From Paramacrobiotus metropolitanus (taxonomy: Eukaryota; Tardigrada; Eutardigrada; Parachela; Macrobiotidae): 64,000 bases of DNA. This document shows, in pieces, positions 61,765 through 64,000 of this stretch (positions are counted from its first letter, which is position 1; every line of letters starts with the position of its first letter). The DNA lies in contig NW_026570222.1 of NCBI RefSeq assembly GCF_019649055.1, positions 1,488,001 to 1,552,000 on the forward strand, read 5' to 3'. The position numbers were made by a program, and so were the translations under genes. Below the pieces are notes generated by a model, which was not told where the DNA came from, made no database searches, and saw nothing but the letters and a program-made list of their open reading frames with translations.

Positions 61765-64000
61765 CCACCAGATCAACTAAATCACCACCAGATCCCCATA
61801 GTCTGGATACTGTAACAATTTAGAAATTATTCGCTGTTATGTTCTGTATCATCTAATAAGCAAAAGACAATGAGAATAATTGAGAGCATTTCTATGTAAA
61901 ACCAGTCCACTTCAGTACAAGCTTGGCGGACAGATTAAGGAGCAAGAAAGATCGCTGATGATGTAGAACGAATGCACATCGCCGTACTGAAAACGTCAGA
62001 CTGATTGAAAGCGAAAGTTTGGGTTTCAACACAGCAGCTGGCTATTTTTCAGTTGTTGCTCATTTAAATTTAGCTCATCAAGCTATCAAGCGCACTTTCT
62101 GCTAAAAGGTTGACTGTGCAACAACTAAAGAGCTCAGCTGGAGACCAAAGTAATTTGAGATAGCGTACCACGCACTTTAAAACATGGCACCACTGTAAAG
62201 AACATGTGAGACTGTGACATAACTTCGGAAGAATGAAGAATCTATCCCTGACATTCCCTGCCCCGAGATGAACATGTTCGACAGCACTGCTGCGAAACAT
62301 TCTGGGAACCATACGAAGGAATATGACGGAAAATACTTACCGATGATAAACTTTACCTACAGGAGTAACAGGACTACCACAGCCACGTACCGTGTCCGAA
62401 CTCAAAATGAAACAGGCTAAAACAGTATACACTGCTAGTCAAGGGTGTTAATTTGCCCGAGCACAATTGAATATAACACTGATGAAACGGAAGTGAATTT
62501 TAAAGGCAAACAAAAGCACAAAAATCTTTCTATCACAAAAGAAACAATTTGAATGAAAATAATTGTTAATTTTGTCGCTCACAGCTGGCTGCGGGTAGGC
62601 ATTAACCACTACGAGTACCTAAATGCCAAAAATAACGTACACTGACGTTCTGAAAATGAATGAATATCCAGGTGGCAGCCAGCCAATGAAGTTAACGAAC
62701 GCCTCACCGTCAGAGAATTGGTGGTGCTTTTCGCTCAATGCAGACCGCGGCCACTCAGCGCAAAATTACTTACTACTACCTTACTTAAATTACTTACTTA
62801 CTAATTATTACGCAAAATTATTTACTTAGTGAGCGTAAGCTCAATTTACAGACTTTGCTACCACGAGTACTCTACCGTTAGTAACAACAATAATACGTAG
62901 ATTAAATTTTAAGATAAGTACTGTGATAGATACTGTGATACTACTACATAAATGGAATTACCGTTGTACGATGATCTCACGAATTATTATTAAATACTGC
63001 ACACTTAATTTTATTTGCAATATTTACACAGCGAGCTTCGCTCAACGAAAACTATCAAATGAAAATTTTGTCCCAATTAACCAAGAGATGGGACTGTAAG
63101 CAAAACACTTGTGACGGCTTACCATTAGTACGAGTACATACACAGCGTAACCCGTGGGCCAGTGGCACCTACAAAGCATCGTTTCCAAGTAATTCACCTT
63201 TAAACGTGGAACAGAAAACACTTTGTCAATTTACAGTTCACAAGGTAACATAATAAAATTACAGATCATGCAGTTGTATATATGCCTGAAATTTCGATAC
63301 AACCGAAAAACGGGGAAATCACAGAAATCGCAATATTTACTTAAAGATGTTATGGTTACAACTTACAGTCACAATGTCCGTACCGGTAGGTATTCAAACA
63401 GTAACTTTTCCTTTCAGGAATCCATAATTTATTGCGAGCGCTTTCGCAAAAACTTAAGCGAGACGAATGTTTGCAAAGAGTACTGAATTGTAAGTCGTAT
63501 GAGTAGGTAACACGGGTGATCATGACCTCCTCGGTTATAGACTCATTTAATAATATCAATAATTATTGCAGACTCATTCGTAATTATTGTGAGTGTCGGT
63601 TTATTTTCATGATGCACTTCTGGAGTGGTAAGGTACTTACTGTACTTCAATTTCAGGAAAATTTTAAATTTATAATTCACTACATCAAAATGATCCTTTT
63701 CTCCAGGCATCCTGTATATTTTGCAAAAAAAATTTAATTTACTTATAACATTTGGGAAAGTGAATTAATTACCAAAACGTACAGCATTGTATACGTATTT
63801 ATTGCATTGTATTGTATCTATATCTATATACGTATATTGTATACGTATTTATTAAAATTATATATGTCATTAGTCTAGTGGTTGGGAATGAACACAGACT
63901 GATTAGTGTGACAATTCTTGGGGGTTTTGTTATTTGTATTATTGCTGAATATGGTCAAAGCGAGGAACAGTTGTTATTAAAATTTAGTTAATACTGAATG
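61765..64000. other. Region upstream of atlastin, no supported coding gene
   Basis: A strong minus-strand donor (GTAAGT) near 62340 could close a 5' untranslated exon of atlastin that joins at the acceptor before 61764. Otherwise the DNA is AT-rich. TACTTAC-type simple repeats lie at 62765-62825 and TACGAGTA octamers at 62610 and 63129. I see no gene. Confidence 0.4.
63786..63853. repeat. 18-bp direct repeat flanking an AT-rich simple repeat
   Basis: The sequence ATTGTATACGTATTTATT occurs at 63786-63803 and again at 63836-63853, separated by TATCTATATCTATATACGTA-type sequence. It looks like local duplication in AT-rich DNA. Confidence 0.7.

Noticed and set aside
62765-62830. TACTTAC-rich stretch as a mobile-element end
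   Set aside because: It is simple local repetition with no terminal inverted repeats or coding remnant.

Overview
The window is eukaryotic and intron-rich, with GT-AG introns that are often 60-150 bp inside genes. All recognisable proteins are animal families: a LAR-type receptor tyrosine phosphatase, CLIC, RWDD2, ARAP, an ETS1/2-Pointed transcription factor, an ADAR relative and atlastin. The CLIC protein (CLFC active-site motif) and the phosphatase (3 Ig plus about 9 FN3 repeats) look ecdysozoan. The compact introns and moderately AT-rich DNA would fit a tardigrade or a small arthropod, but the species is inference. No prokaryotic, viral or classical transposon gene was recognised.

Layout: 1-3855, upstream or intronic sequence of the phosphatase. 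3856-14436 (+), LAR receptor phosphatase without its signal-peptide exon(s). 17286-21321 (-), CLIC. 22221-24936 (-), single-pass receptor with SRCR-like and CUB domains. 26266-27019 (-), small unrecognised three-exon gene. 28241-30121 (+), RWDD2. 31663-32268 (-), 3' part of another unrecognised gene. 32471-32668, long foldback hairpin. 34388-40041 (+), ARAP-like RhoGAP. 40868-48261 (-), ETS1/2-Pointed factor with long introns. 48271-55506, a gene-poor stretch. 55507-58068 (-), ADAR-like protein that has lost its zinc ligands. 58849-61764 (-), atlastin. 61765-64000, no gene seen.

Gene models were built by hand, joining exons whose splice phases agree and whose product matches the family; exon limits are given so they can be tested. 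The genes do not form an operon. The phosphatase, the ARAP-like GAP and the ETS factor belong to receptor/Rho/Ras-MAPK signalling, CLIC and atlastin to membrane biology, and the ADAR relative to double-stranded RNA biology.

Items most worth a second look: the deaminase-dead ADAR with two dsRNA-binding domains; the foldback hairpin, whose arms look like two copies of a coding fragment; an octamer (TACGAGTA) found at least 19 times, only outside coding exons; an in-frame 18-nt microexon in LAR; a one-base frame break in the ARAP exon; and two small genes recovered only by splice-phase reasoning.
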